Below, piece after piece: positions 49,721-57,746 of a stretch of DNA of 64,000 bases. Each line of letters opens with the position of its first letter. The stretch's first letter is position 1. Source of the DNA: Streptomyces cupreus (lineage in GTDB: Bacteria > Actinomycetota > Actinomycetes > Streptomycetales > Streptomycetaceae); NCBI RefSeq assembly GCF_014257025.1, contig NZ_JACMSF010000006.1, positions 62,001 through 126,000 of the forward strand, given 5' to 3'. The notes below the pieces were generated by a model. That model did no database searches. It saw only the letters and a list, made by a program, of their open reading frames with translations, and had not been told where the DNA came from. The translations under genes were made by a program, and so were the position numbers.

Positions 49721-50653
49721 ATGTGGTGGGGAGTGGCCGCGGCCCTGTTGGCGAACGTCCTGTACAGCACCGGATTCGTCCTGGAGAAGCGCGCGCTGGC
49801 CGCCCTGCCCGAGGTGACGATCCGTCAACCCGCCCGACTGCTGCGGCTGGTGCTGGGCAGCCCGCTGTGGATCGGCGGTTCCCTCGCGCTCGCCGCCGGG
49901 TTCGCCGCGCAGCTCGCCGTCTACCGCACCCTGCCGATCGCCGCCGCCCAGGGCCTGTTCGTCTCCGGTCTGGTCCTGCTCGTCCTGCTCTCCGCCCGCC
50001 TGCTCGGCGAGGAGACCAGCGGCCGGGAGCGGTACGCGCTCGCCGCGATCCTCGCCGCCCTGCTGATGGTCGTGCTGTCGCTGCGCGAAGGCCCCGATGG
50101 AGGGGAGACGGTCGGCCAGGAGGCGCCGTATCCGCTGATCCTGCTGGTGTGCGTGCCGTCGCTGGCCGGTGGCGTGTGGCTGTACAACTCCGCCGAGCGG
50201 CGCGCCCGGCACCGGCACCGGCTGCCGACCACCGGCGTGGAGTACGGCGTGGCGGTGGGCCTGCTGTACGGGGTCAGCTCGCTGGCCATCAAGGGGGTGT
50301 CGAGCCATCTGACGGACGACGGGCTCGGCGGCGCGCTGCTCGGTCTGCTGCGCTCGCCGTATCCGTATCTGCTGCTGTTCACCGGCGCGTTCGGCCTGGT
50401 GATGTCGCAGGCCGCGCTCCAGCGCTGCCGGGCCTCGCTGATCGTTCCGGTGTGCACGACCGTGACCTGCCTCTACACGGCGGTGCTCGGCACGCTCTCG
50501 TTCGGCGAGGCGCTGCCGGAGGACCCACTGCGGCTCGCGCTGCGCCTCGCGGGCATCGCGCTCGCCGTCGCCGTACTGCTGTCCATGCCCCGGCACGACC
50601 AGCCGGTGCGCACTCAACCCCCCATGGCCGCCAAGGAGTTGACCCCACCATGA
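49721..50653 (+). CDS. DMT/EamA-type multi-pass transporter
   Basis: 310 residues with about nine to ten helices (MWWGVAAALLANVLYSTGFV... through LAGIALAVAVLLSM) and the internally repeated EamA layout (LPIAAAQGLFVSGLVLLVLL; FGLVMSQAALQRCRASLIVPV). GGAAGGGGA stands before the ATG. In this setting it could flip or translocate a glycan precursor, as small EmrE/DMT proteins do in arabinosyl pathways; a metabolite exporter is equally possible. Confidence 0.85.
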   Translation: MWWGVAAALLANVLYSTGFVLEKRALAALPEVTIRQPARLLRLVLGSPLWIGGSLALAAGFAAQLAVYRTLPIAAAQGLFVSGLVLLVLLSARLLGEETSGRERYALAAILAALLMVVLSLREGPDGGETVGQEAPYPLILLVCVPSLAGGVWLYNSAERRARHRHRLPTTGVEYGVAVGLLYGVSSLAIKGVSSHLTDDGLGGALLGLLRSPYPYLLLFTGAFGLVMSQAALQRCRASLIVPVCTTVTCLYTAVLGTLSFGEALPEDPLRLALRLAGIALAVAVLLSMPRHDQPVRTQPPMAAKELTPP

Positions 50654-50877
50654 ACCCCGACGACCCGCTGCTGCAGATCCTGGCCTGTCCGCTCGACAAG
50701 GGCCCGCTGCATCTGCTCCCGCCGGACGGCCCCGCCGATCCGGGCGAGGCGCTCTACAACCCGAGACTGCGCCGCCGCTACCCGATCATCGACGGCATCC
50801 CGCAACTGCTGCCGTCCTCAGGGGAGCAGGTCGGCGACGACGAGCACGAGGCGCTCCTCAAACGGATGGTGCCATGA
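50650..50877 (+). CDS. Trm112-family small protein
   Basis: 75 residues: LLQILACPLDKGPLHLLPP then LYNPRLRRRYPIIDGIPQLLP, the Trm112/YcaR pattern. Typical members bind zinc with two Cys pairs; only one Cys is present here, so the metal site is lost. Such proteins often serve as partners of SAM methyltransferases, and this one is sandwiched by 4-nt overlaps before an FkbM methyltransferase. Confidence 0.85.
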   Translation: MNPDDPLLQILACPLDKGPLHLLPPDGPADPGEALYNPRLRRRYPIIDGIPQLLPSSGEQVGDDEHEALLKRMVP

Positions 50878-51680
50878 CCACGACCCTCGCGGCCCGTCTG
50901 GCCCCCTTCCTGCCGGTCCGGCTCGTCGCCGCGACCGCCCGGGCGGTCTACCCCCGTTTCGAACCCGAGCTGGCCCGGCTCGCCGAGCTCTGCCCGCCGT
51001 CCTGCGGCACGGCAGTGGACGTCGGCGGCTGGTACGGCCCGTGGACACGGCGGCTGTCCAGGCGAGCCCGCCAGGTGGTGACCGTCGAGCCGGTCCCCCG
51101 CCTCGCCCGGCTCCTCGCCTCCGGCGCGCCGCCGAACGTCCGGGTGATCCAGGCCGCCGCCTCCGACCGCCCCGGCACCGCCCGCCTGTGGCTGCCGTCC
51201 GGCGACGCGGGCGACCGGGGGGTGTCCTCCCTGGTCCGCCGGGACATCCACGGCCAGGCCCTGGACGTCGGCTGCGTCACGATCGACGAACTCGGGCTGC
51301 GGGACGTCGGCTTCATCAAGATCGACGTGGACGGCAGCGAACTGGCGGTCCTGCGCGGTGCGACCGGCATCCTGGCCCGTGACCGGCCGGCCCTGTTCGT
51401 GGAACTGGAGTGCCGTATCCAGCCGATCGCCCCGGTCGTCACCTACCTCTCCCTCCTGCGCTACGCCGGCTGGGTGCTGCCCGGCGACAGCTGGGTCCCG
51501 CTGGCCGGCTTCCCGCTCCAGGCCCACCAGGCGCAGGCCGAGCATGTCGTCTCCCGGGGCCTGCTGCGCCGTGTGCTGCCCGGCGGCGGCCCGCGGTACG
51601 TCAACTCGGTCCTGTTCCTCCCGGACGGCCGCCGCCCCGGCGGACCCGTGCGCGACCATGGATCCCATGCCGTCCACTAG
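50874..51680 (+). CDS. FkbM-family methyltransferase
   Basis: 268 residues. The SAM site is GTAVDVGGWYGPWTRRLSRR, with VTVEPVPRLARLL, VRVIQAAASDRPGTARLWLP and the FkbM hallmark VGFIKIDVDGSELAVLRGA followed by RPALFVELECR. FkbM enzymes O-methylate sugars or macrolides. It is coupled to the Trm112-like gene (ATGA) and overlaps the next gene by 23 nt. Confidence 0.9.
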   Translation: MTTTLAARLAPFLPVRLVAATARAVYPRFEPELARLAELCPPSCGTAVDVGGWYGPWTRRLSRRARQVVTVEPVPRLARLLASGAPPNVRVIQAAASDRPGTARLWLPSGDAGDRGVSSLVRRDIHGQALDVGCVTIDELGLRDVGFIKIDVDGSELAVLRGATGILARDRPALFVELECRIQPIAPVVTYLSLLRYAGWVLPGDSWVPLAGFPLQAHQAQAEHVVSRGLLRRVLPGGGPRYVNSVLFLPDGRRPGGPVRDHGSHAVH

Positions 51681-52287
51681 CCCTTTCGGCCCGCTCCACT
51701 TCCAGCTCGTCCTGCTGCGCCGTATGGCCGACCACAACCCGGACCTGGTGGAGGACGCCCGCCATGAACTGGGCGTCTCGATCACCGACATGCGGGAGGC
51801 GAACAAGAAGTGGCAGGCGATGGTCCGCTCCCCCCGCTCCCGCGCGGCCGCCTCCCGGTACCGCTCGGTCCTCGGCAAGCCCGAGTCGGTGGTGCCGCGA
51901 AAGGTGGGCGACCTGGAGTGCGAGGCCTGGCTGTGGCCGGTCCCGCTCTGGCCCACCCTGCGCTTCGAGGTCCTGCTGGCCCCGAACGGCGCCGTCTGGA
52001 ACGAATGGCTGGTCCGGGCCCCCGGCGCCGAGCCCCCGCCCCTGCGCACCCTGGACGACCTGACCCCCTGGTCCTGCACGGTCGACGAGGCAGCCCGAGC
52101 CTTCGCCCCCGCCCGCCCACTGGAGGGCTCGGCACCCACACGCTGGGGCCTGGCGTTCACGGCCCCGGACGCCGGCGGCGTACGGCACGCGTGCGTGGCG
52201 GAGTTCACCTGGGGGCTGCTGCAACGGGTGGCGGTGGACCCGGCGGTCGATCACCACATGGATACGAACACAACTGATCGCCCCTGA
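51658..52287 (+). CDS. Conserved hypothetical protein
   Basis: 209 residues, soluble, with no signal or membrane segment. It opens FGPLHFQLVLLRRMADHNPDLVEDARHELG and has a Trp-rich centre (AWLWPVPLWPTLRFEVLLA, VWNEWLVRAPG). I do not recognise a domain. ATG codons at 51658 and 51667 are both possible starts. It reads with the glycan locus and overlaps the FkbM gene, so it may be its last member. Confidence 0.7.
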   Translation: MDPMPSTSPFGPLHFQLVLLRRMADHNPDLVEDARHELGVSITDMREANKKWQAMVRSPRSRAAASRYRSVLGKPESVVPRKVGDLECEAWLWPVPLWPTLRFEVLLAPNGAVWNEWLVRAPGAEPPPLRTLDDLTPWSCTVDEAARAFAPARPLEGSAPTRWGLAFTAPDAGGVRHACVAEFTWGLLQRVAVDPAVDHHMDTNTTDRP

Positions 52288-52373
52288 CGTCACCCCGTCC
52301 GTGACCCACCCCCCAACCGAACATCGTCGATCATCCGGGAGGCTCGTCGTCCGCCCGTGCCTACTGTCGCGGC

Positions 52374-53186
52374 ATGGAGCTTCCCGAGCGGACCGTGCCC
52401 GTCGAGCGGCTGCGACTGGGCGACCACGCCTGTATGGAGGCGAGTGGGACCGAGTCCTACTGGGCGGTGTTCACGGCCTACACCCGCACCAGCCTCGCCC
52501 GCCGGGAGAAGGTCCTGCTGGTCATGGACCCGGACGATCTCCAGGACGACGAGGTGATCGCCCTCCTGGACCGCGCCGGCGCCGCAGCCACACAGGCCCG
52601 GGCGGACGGCCAGTTGTCCCTGAAACGCACCCCGCAGATGTACCTCCCGAACGGCCGCTTCCAGAAGGAGCGCACGATCGAGGCGTGCCGGGCCGAGGTC
52701 GAACGCGCCCGCGAGGAGGGCTGGGCCGGGCTGCGGGTGGCGGCGGACATGAGCTGGGCCCCGAAGGCGGGCGTCGAGGACGAACGCCTGCGGGACTACG
52801 AGGCCTCGGTGGCCCCCCTCTTCGCGGACCCGCTGTTCACCGCGATCTGCTGGTACGACCGCCGGCGCTTCGGCAGAACCCTGCTGGACGACATGGCCCG
52901 GATCCACCCCCTCCATGTGACGGCCCCCCGCACGGACTTCGTCGAAACCCTCCGCGAGGCCCTGTCCCGCCAGAACACCGAAGACCCCACCCACATCACC
53001 CTCGACCTGCGCGACCTGTGCTTCATGGAGGCCCACTGCGCCTGGCAACTCCTCACCCTCGCCGGGTCACTCCCACCCGGCAGCGAGGTCACCGTCCGCT
53101 GCGGGGAACTCCTGGCGCTGGTCCTGCGGCAGCTCGGGGCGGACGAGGTGCGGCAGTTGGTGCTGGAGGTGACGGAGGAGGAGTGA
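52374..53186 (+). CDS. MEDS-domain protein with STAS-like C-terminus
   Basis: 270 residues. An N-terminal MEDS (DcmR-type) sensory domain covers about 1-170 (RLRLGDHACMEASGTESYWAVFTAY, VLLVMDPDD, YLPNGRFQKERTIEACRAEVERA, CWYDRRRFG). A STAS-like tail spans about 190-270 (THITLDLRDLCFMEAHCAWQLLTLA, VTVRCGELLALVLRQLG). This combination is common in Streptomyces and is thought to signal to anti-sigma or two-component systems. TACTGT at 52362-52367 ends 6 nt before the ATG and no Shine-Dalgarno is seen, so a leaderless mRNA is possible. Confidence 0.85.
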   Translation: MELPERTVPVERLRLGDHACMEASGTESYWAVFTAYTRTSLARREKVLLVMDPDDLQDDEVIALLDRAGAAATQARADGQLSLKRTPQMYLPNGRFQKERTIEACRAEVERAREEGWAGLRVAADMSWAPKAGVEDERLRDYEASVAPLFADPLFTAICWYDRRRFGRTLLDDMARIHPLHVTAPRTDFVETLREALSRQNTEDPTHITLDLRDLCFMEAHCAWQLLTLAGSLPPGSEVTVRCGELLALVLRQLGADEVRQLVLEVTEEE

Positions 53187-53202
53187 GGGGGCGCCCCCTC
53201 GT

Positions 53203-55503
53203 TCAGGCCCCGCCCGCCCGAGCCGTGAACCACGCTGCCAGCTGGCTGCGCCTGCTGAACCCCAGCTTCACCAGGATCCGCTCGACATGCCCCTCCGCCG
53301 TCCGCTGCGAGATGACCAGCGCCTCGCCGATCTGCCGGTTGGTCAGGCCCTGGGCGACCAGCGCCGCCACCTCGGCCTCCCGTCGGGTGAGCGGGCGGGT
53401 GTCCGGCGCGGCGGCCGAGGCGGTCGTCGGCCGCCGTAGCTCCCCCAGCGCGTAGGCGACGACGTCGTTGCGGGACAGCGCGCCGCCGCGCCGGTGGGCC
53501 CGTTCGTAGCCCTGGTCCCCGAGCGCCCGCCGCGCATGGCGCTCGGCCGCGTACAGCCGTCCCGCCCCTTTCGCCTGCGTCGGATCGCCGCCGATGTCGT
53601 GCCAGATCCGGTCCACGGCCCCCCGCAGCACCGCGGCCCGCTCGGCGTGCCCGGCGAAGGCCTCCGCCGCGGCGAGCAGGTCGAGGGTGCGGGCGAGGCT
53701 CTGGCGCCGGTGTCCGGTGTACGGCAGTCGCAGGCACGCGCGCGCGTGCTCGGCGGCCCGGTCGTACTCGCCCAGCGACCAGTGCGCGAGGCCCAGTGTG
53801 CGCAGCGCCCAGGCGCGCGCCCACTGTTCGCCGTGCGCCTCGCAGACGGCGACGGCCTCGGCGCACAGGGCTGTCGCCTCGTGGGCCCGGCCCCGGCTGA
53901 CCAGGGTGCAGGCGAGTTCGACGCGGGTGAGGACGACGAAGCCGAGGGCGGTGGTGGCCGCCCGGCCGGTGCCGAAGGCGTCGGCCGGTAACAGGGGCGG
54001 GGCCGGTACGGGGAGTTCCGCGTCGGCGGCCGGGGCGCTGTGCGGCGGGTCGGCGCCGGTGAGGACGGCGGCGGAGCGGGTGTGCACGAGCGACATCAGG
54101 GCGCCCGCCCACATGGCCCGGGTCAGGGTCGCGTCGGGGCGTGCCCCGGCCCGCAGCGCGCGGTCCAGCCAGTGCCGGCCCTCGCCCCAGGCGCCGCCCG
54201 CCACCCAGTGGAACCACAGCGTCGCGGCCATCCGCAGCCCGTGCTGGGCCTCGCCCGGGGTGGTGAGACAGAAGTCCAGCGCGGCCCGGAGGTCGTCCTG
54301 GTCCAGCCGCAGCCGGTCGGTGACGGCGACCTGGTCAGGACCGAACCAGTCCCGCTCGTACGCGGCGGCCAGCCGGGCGAAGTAGTCGCGGTGCCGGCGC
54401 CTGGTGACGGTCACCTCGCCGATGTCCTCCAGCTTTTCCAGGCCGTAGTGGCGCAGGGAGACCAGCAGCCGGTACCGCACCTGGCCGCCGCGCTCCTCGC
54501 GCAGGAGCACCGACTTGTCGACGAGCCCGGCGACCGCGTCCAGCACATCCGTGGCGCCCAGCCCCTCCCCTCCGCACACGGCTTCCGCGGCGGCCAGGTC
54601 GAAGCGGCCGACGAACACCGATAACCACGCCCACACCAACTGCTCCTGGGGCGTGCACAGTTCATGGCTCCAGTCGACGGCCGAGCGCAGCGTGCGATGC
54701 CGGGGCGCCGCGGCCGGGCTGCCGCCGGTGAGCAACTGATAGCGGTCGTCGAGCCGTTCGACGAGCTGGTCCACGCCCAGCGCGCGCACCCGCACCGCCG
54801 CCAGCTCGATGGCCAGCGGCAGCCCGTCGAGCCGACGGCACAGCCGGGCCACCGCGTGCTGGTTGCCCTCGTCGACCGTGAACCCGGGCACCACGGCCGC
54901 CGCCCGGTCCGCGAACAGCCGTAGCGCGGGGGAGTGTTCGGCGGCCGAGGCGCCCAGCTCCTCCGGCCCGGGTGCGGGCAGCGGCGGCACCGGGTAGAGC
55001 CGCTCACCGACGAGCCCGAGCCGGTGCCGGCTGGTCGCCAGGACCCGTACGCCCTCGGTGGCGGCGAGCAGGGTCTGGGCGAGGATGGCACAACTGCGCA
55101 GCACATGCTCGCAGTTGTCGAGAACGAGCAGCAGACTGCGGCCCTGAAGATGTTCCACGAGGACGTCCAGCGGCGGCCGCCCGGCCTCGTTGCCCACCTC
55201 CAGCGCGTCGGCCACGGCATGCGGGACGAACGCCTCGTCACCCAGCGCGGCCAGCGGCACCAGCCACACCCCGTCAGGGAAGGTACGCGCGATCTGCTTC
55301 GCCACATGCGACGCCAGCCGGGTCTTCCCGACCCCGCCGGGCCCGGTCAGCGTCACCAGCCGACCCTCGGTCAACAGCCGTCTGACGTCCGCCGACTCGT
55401 CCCGTCGCCCCACGAAGCTGGTCAGCTCCACGGGGAAGCCGGAGGTGCGCCACGTATGGGATCCGCCCACGATCCGGTCACGCCCTCTGCCATGGTCACG
55501 CAC
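53203..55503 (-). CDS. LuxR-type regulator with NTPase (STAND/AfsR-like) and TPR-like domains
   Basis: 766 residues. The N-terminal ATPase starts ELTSFVGRRDESADVRRLL, with Walker A VTLTGPGGVGKTRLASHVA, Walker B LLLVLDNCEHVL and sensor VLATSRHRLGLVGERLYPVPPL. A winged-helix/helical-repeat middle (about 300-690) leads to a GerE/LuxR HTH (LTRREAEVAALVAQGLTNRQIGEALVISQRTAEGHVERILVKL, about 700-745). It is an ATP-switched transcription activator of the STAND class. The GTG at 55503 is preferred; longer readings enter repetitive Gly/Arg sequence. It converges with the MEDS gene. Target unknown. Confidence 0.88.
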   Translation of the reverse strand: MRDHGRGRDRIVGGSHTWRTSGFPVELTSFVGRRDESADVRRLLTEGRLVTLTGPGGVGKTRLASHVAKQIARTFPDGVWLVPLAALGDEAFVPHAVADALEVGNEAGRPPLDVLVEHLQGRSLLLVLDNCEHVLRSCAILAQTLLAATEGVRVLATSRHRLGLVGERLYPVPPLPAPGPEELGASAAEHSPALRLFADRAAAVVPGFTVDEGNQHAVARLCRRLDGLPLAIELAAVRVRALGVDQLVERLDDRYQLLTGGSPAAAPRHRTLRSAVDWSHELCTPQEQLVWAWLSVFVGRFDLAAAEAVCGGEGLGATDVLDAVAGLVDKSVLLREERGGQVRYRLLVSLRHYGLEKLEDIGEVTVTRRRHRDYFARLAAAYERDWFGPDQVAVTDRLRLDQDDLRAALDFCLTTPGEAQHGLRMAATLWFHWVAGGAWGEGRHWLDRALRAGARPDATLTRAMWAGALMSLVHTRSAAVLTGADPPHSAPAADAELPVPAPPLLPADAFGTGRAATTALGFVVLTRVELACTLVSRGRAHEATALCAEAVAVCEAHGEQWARAWALRTLGLAHWSLGEYDRAAEHARACLRLPYTGHRRQSLARTLDLLAAAEAFAGHAERAAVLRGAVDRIWHDIGGDPTQAKGAGRLYAAERHARRALGDQGYERAHRRGGALSRNDVVAYALGELRRPTTASAAAPDTRPLTRREAEVAALVAQGLTNRQIGEALVISQRTAEGHVERILVKLGFSRRSQLAAWFTARAGGA

Positions 55504-55571
55504 GTCTGCTCTTTCCCGCAGAGTAGGCAGAAGATCGGGACGCCCATGGCGGGTTCCCGGATTTCCCGCCC

Positions 55572-56453
55572 CTAGGGGTGACCGGCCCTTGCCAGCGCCA
55601 ACACCGCCTCCACCACCCGCCCCGTCGACCCCGGATGCAGATACAGGAACAGATTCGGCTCGACCAGCTCCAGCTCCATCACCCGCGGCTCCCCGTCCTC
55701 CCCGTCGACGAGATCCACGCGCGCGTACAGCAGCCCGTCCGCATCCGGTACGGCGGCCAGCGCGCGCTCGGCGACAGCGAGTTCGCCCGCCGTCGGCGTC
55801 CACGGCTCCAGACCCGGGTGCGCGACCTTGTCCGCGTCGAAGGCCGTACCGGGCGCCAGAACGGCCTGCTTGCGGCTGGCGTGCAGCAACCGCCCGCCGA
55901 AGAACTGCAGCGCCCGCTCACCCCGGGCATCGATACTGCGCACATAGGGCTGCACCATCGCCGTGAACCCCTCCTCGTGCATCCGCGCAAGGTGTCGTAC
56001 GGCCGTCTCGTGCTGGTCGGGCGTGTAGCGGGCGGCGTAGCGCGCGCCGGCGCCGGAGGTGGGCTTGACCACGTACTCGTGATCGTCGGGGAGGTCCGCG
56101 GCGGCCCCCGGCGCGATGTACCGCGTCGGCACGACGGGCACGTCCGCCTCGGCGAGGTCCCCGAGATACCGCTTGTCGGTGTTCCACCGCACGACGGCGG
56201 GCGGATTCGCGAGCCGCGTCACCTTGCCGCAGCGCTCGACCCACGCCAGGAACTCGGCGGTGCGCCAGCTGTAGTCCCAGGTCGACCGGATCAGCGCGAG
56301 ATCGTACGCGCCCCAGTCGACACCGTCGTCGTCCCAGTACACGACGTCCGCCCCGGCCCCGGCACCGGCCAGCGCCTCCCGCAGCACGGGCAGGTCACGG
56401 TCGTGGCTGGGCTCGGGCCGGGGGTCGTAGGTGACCAGGGCTATTCGGGACAC
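55572..56453 (-). CDS. ATP-grasp domain protein
   Basis: 293 residues: RIALVTYDPRPEPSHDRDLPVL (preATP-grasp fold), DLALIRSTWDYSWRTAEFLAW, RLANPPAVVRWNTDKRYL, DHEYVVKPTSGAGARYAARY (Lys for ATP), MVQPYVRSIDARGERALQFFGG and YARVDLVDGEDGEPRVMELELVEPNLFL (Mg-binding Glu/Asn). Relatives are RimK-like or glutathione synthetase-like ligases joining an amine to a carboxylate. No peptide substrate gene was found beside it. The GTG at 56453 is taken as start. Confidence 0.87.
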   Translation of the reverse strand: MSRIALVTYDPRPEPSHDRDLPVLREALAGAGAGADVVYWDDDGVDWGAYDLALIRSTWDYSWRTAEFLAWVERCGKVTRLANPPAVVRWNTDKRYLGDLAEADVPVVPTRYIAPGAAADLPDDHEYVVKPTSGAGARYAARYTPDQHETAVRHLARMHEEGFTAMVQPYVRSIDARGERALQFFGGRLLHASRKQAVLAPGTAFDADKVAHPGLEPWTPTAGELAVAERALAAVPDADGLLYARVDLVDGEDGEPRVMELELVEPNLFLYLHPGSTGRVVEAVLALARAGHP

Positions 56454-56561
56454 GGCGGGCTCCAGAGTCGTAGGGCGGACCGCTCGCAGGCTAACCGCAC
56501 GTCCCGCGACCGCGACAACCGAATTGACCCTCCCCCACGGTGAGGCCCCAGCATCGACGCC

Positions 56562-57608
56562 ATGGAGGACATGCTGACGATCGGCGCCTTCGCACGGGCG
56601 TGCCGTCTGTCGCCCAAGGCCCTGCGCCTGTACGACGAACTCGATCTGCTGCGCCCCGCGCGCGTGGACCCGGAGACGGGCTACCGCCACTACGCGCTCG
56701 CCCAACTGGAGCGGGCCCGCCTGGTGGCCTGGCTGCGCCGCATCGGCCTGCCGCTGGCCCGCATCCGGGAGGTGTGCGCGCTGGCCCCCGAGGAGGCGGC
56801 GCGGGAGATCCGGGCGTACTGGGCGGGTGTGGAGGCGGAGACGGCCGTACGGCGTGACCTGGCGGAATTCCTGATCGACCAGCTGACGACGACATCACGG
56901 AAGGACACCACGATGCTGGAACTGCGACACTCGGCCCACTCGGACCGCGGCCTGGTCCGCCCGGCCAACCAGGACACGGCGTACGCGGGCACTCGGCTGC
57001 TCGCGGTGGCCGACGGCTACGGCCCCGAGGGCGGCCCGGCGAGCAATGCGGCGGTGGCTGCACTGCGCCGTCTGGAGACGACGGACCTCTCCGCCGGGAA
57101 CGTGCTGAACCTCCTGGAGGAGGCGCTCCAGGAGGCCGCGCACGGGATGACTCAGGACGCCGGTACGACCCTGACGGCCCTGCTGTGGACGGGCTCCCGG
57201 CTGGCCCTGGTCCACATCGGCGACTCGCGGGCGTATCTGCTGCGCGACGGCGGCCTGTTCCGCATCACCCACGACCACACGGTGGTCCAGTCCCTGATGG
57301 ACGAGGGCCGTCTGACACCCGAGGAGGCCCTGACCCACCCGCAGCGCGCGCTGCTGCTGAAGGCCCTGTCCCCGACGGCGACGGAGCCCCCGGATCTCCG
57401 CCTCCAGGACGCCGTGCCGGGCGACCGCTACCTGCTCTGCTCCGACGGCCTGTCCACGGTGGTCCCCGACGCCCGCATCCGCGACATCCTCACCACGCCC
57501 CCCGACCCGGACACCGCGGTCCGGTCCCTGATCACCGCGGCGAACGAGGCGGGCGGCCCGGACAACGTCAGCTGTGTGGTGGCGGATGTGGTGGAGAGGG
57601 GGGACTGA
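56562..57608 (+). CDS. MerR-type regulator fused to a PP2C protein phosphatase
   Basis: 348 residues. Residues 1-75 are a MerR helix-turn-helix (LTIGAFARACRLSPKALRLYDELDLLRPARVDPETGYRHY), a coiled helix runs to about 110, and about 118-348 are a PP2C Ser/Thr phosphatase. The PP2C metal motifs are ADGYGPEGG, VHIGDSRAYLLRDG, LLCSDGLSTVV and GGPDNVSCVVADV. Just before the phosphatase, an internal ATG (56913) with GGAAGGA at 7 nt could start the phosphatase alone. A phosphatase attached to a DNA-binding domain would link Ser/Thr phosphorylation to transcription. Confidence 0.9.
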   Translation: MEDMLTIGAFARACRLSPKALRLYDELDLLRPARVDPETGYRHYALAQLERARLVAWLRRIGLPLARIREVCALAPEEAAREIRAYWAGVEAETAVRRDLAEFLIDQLTTTSRKDTTMLELRHSAHSDRGLVRPANQDTAYAGTRLLAVADGYGPEGGPASNAAVAALRRLETTDLSAGNVLNLLEEALQEAAHGMTQDAGTTLTALLWTGSRLALVHIGDSRAYLLRDGGLFRITHDHTVVQSLMDEGRLTPEEALTHPQRALLLKALSPTATEPPDLRLQDAVPGDRYLLCSDGLSTVVPDARIRDILTTPPDPDTAVRSLITAANEAGGPDNVSCVVADVVERGD

Positions 57609-57746
57609 TATCCGCGGACCGAACATCGGGAAACGTCGGTGAGAAGCGGCACAACAACGACCGACGGGCCGGAATCTGCCGCCCTCAGCAGGGCGAGGGG
57701 GGCATCGTGGTGGACGACGGAGGCGACAGCTAAGGAGATACGACGC

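Noticed and set aside
56562..57608. The MerR-PP2C fusion as an artefact of a missing stop or sequencing error
   Set aside because: The frame is continuous with normal codon use through the linker, and both domains are intact; a genuine fusion is more likely.
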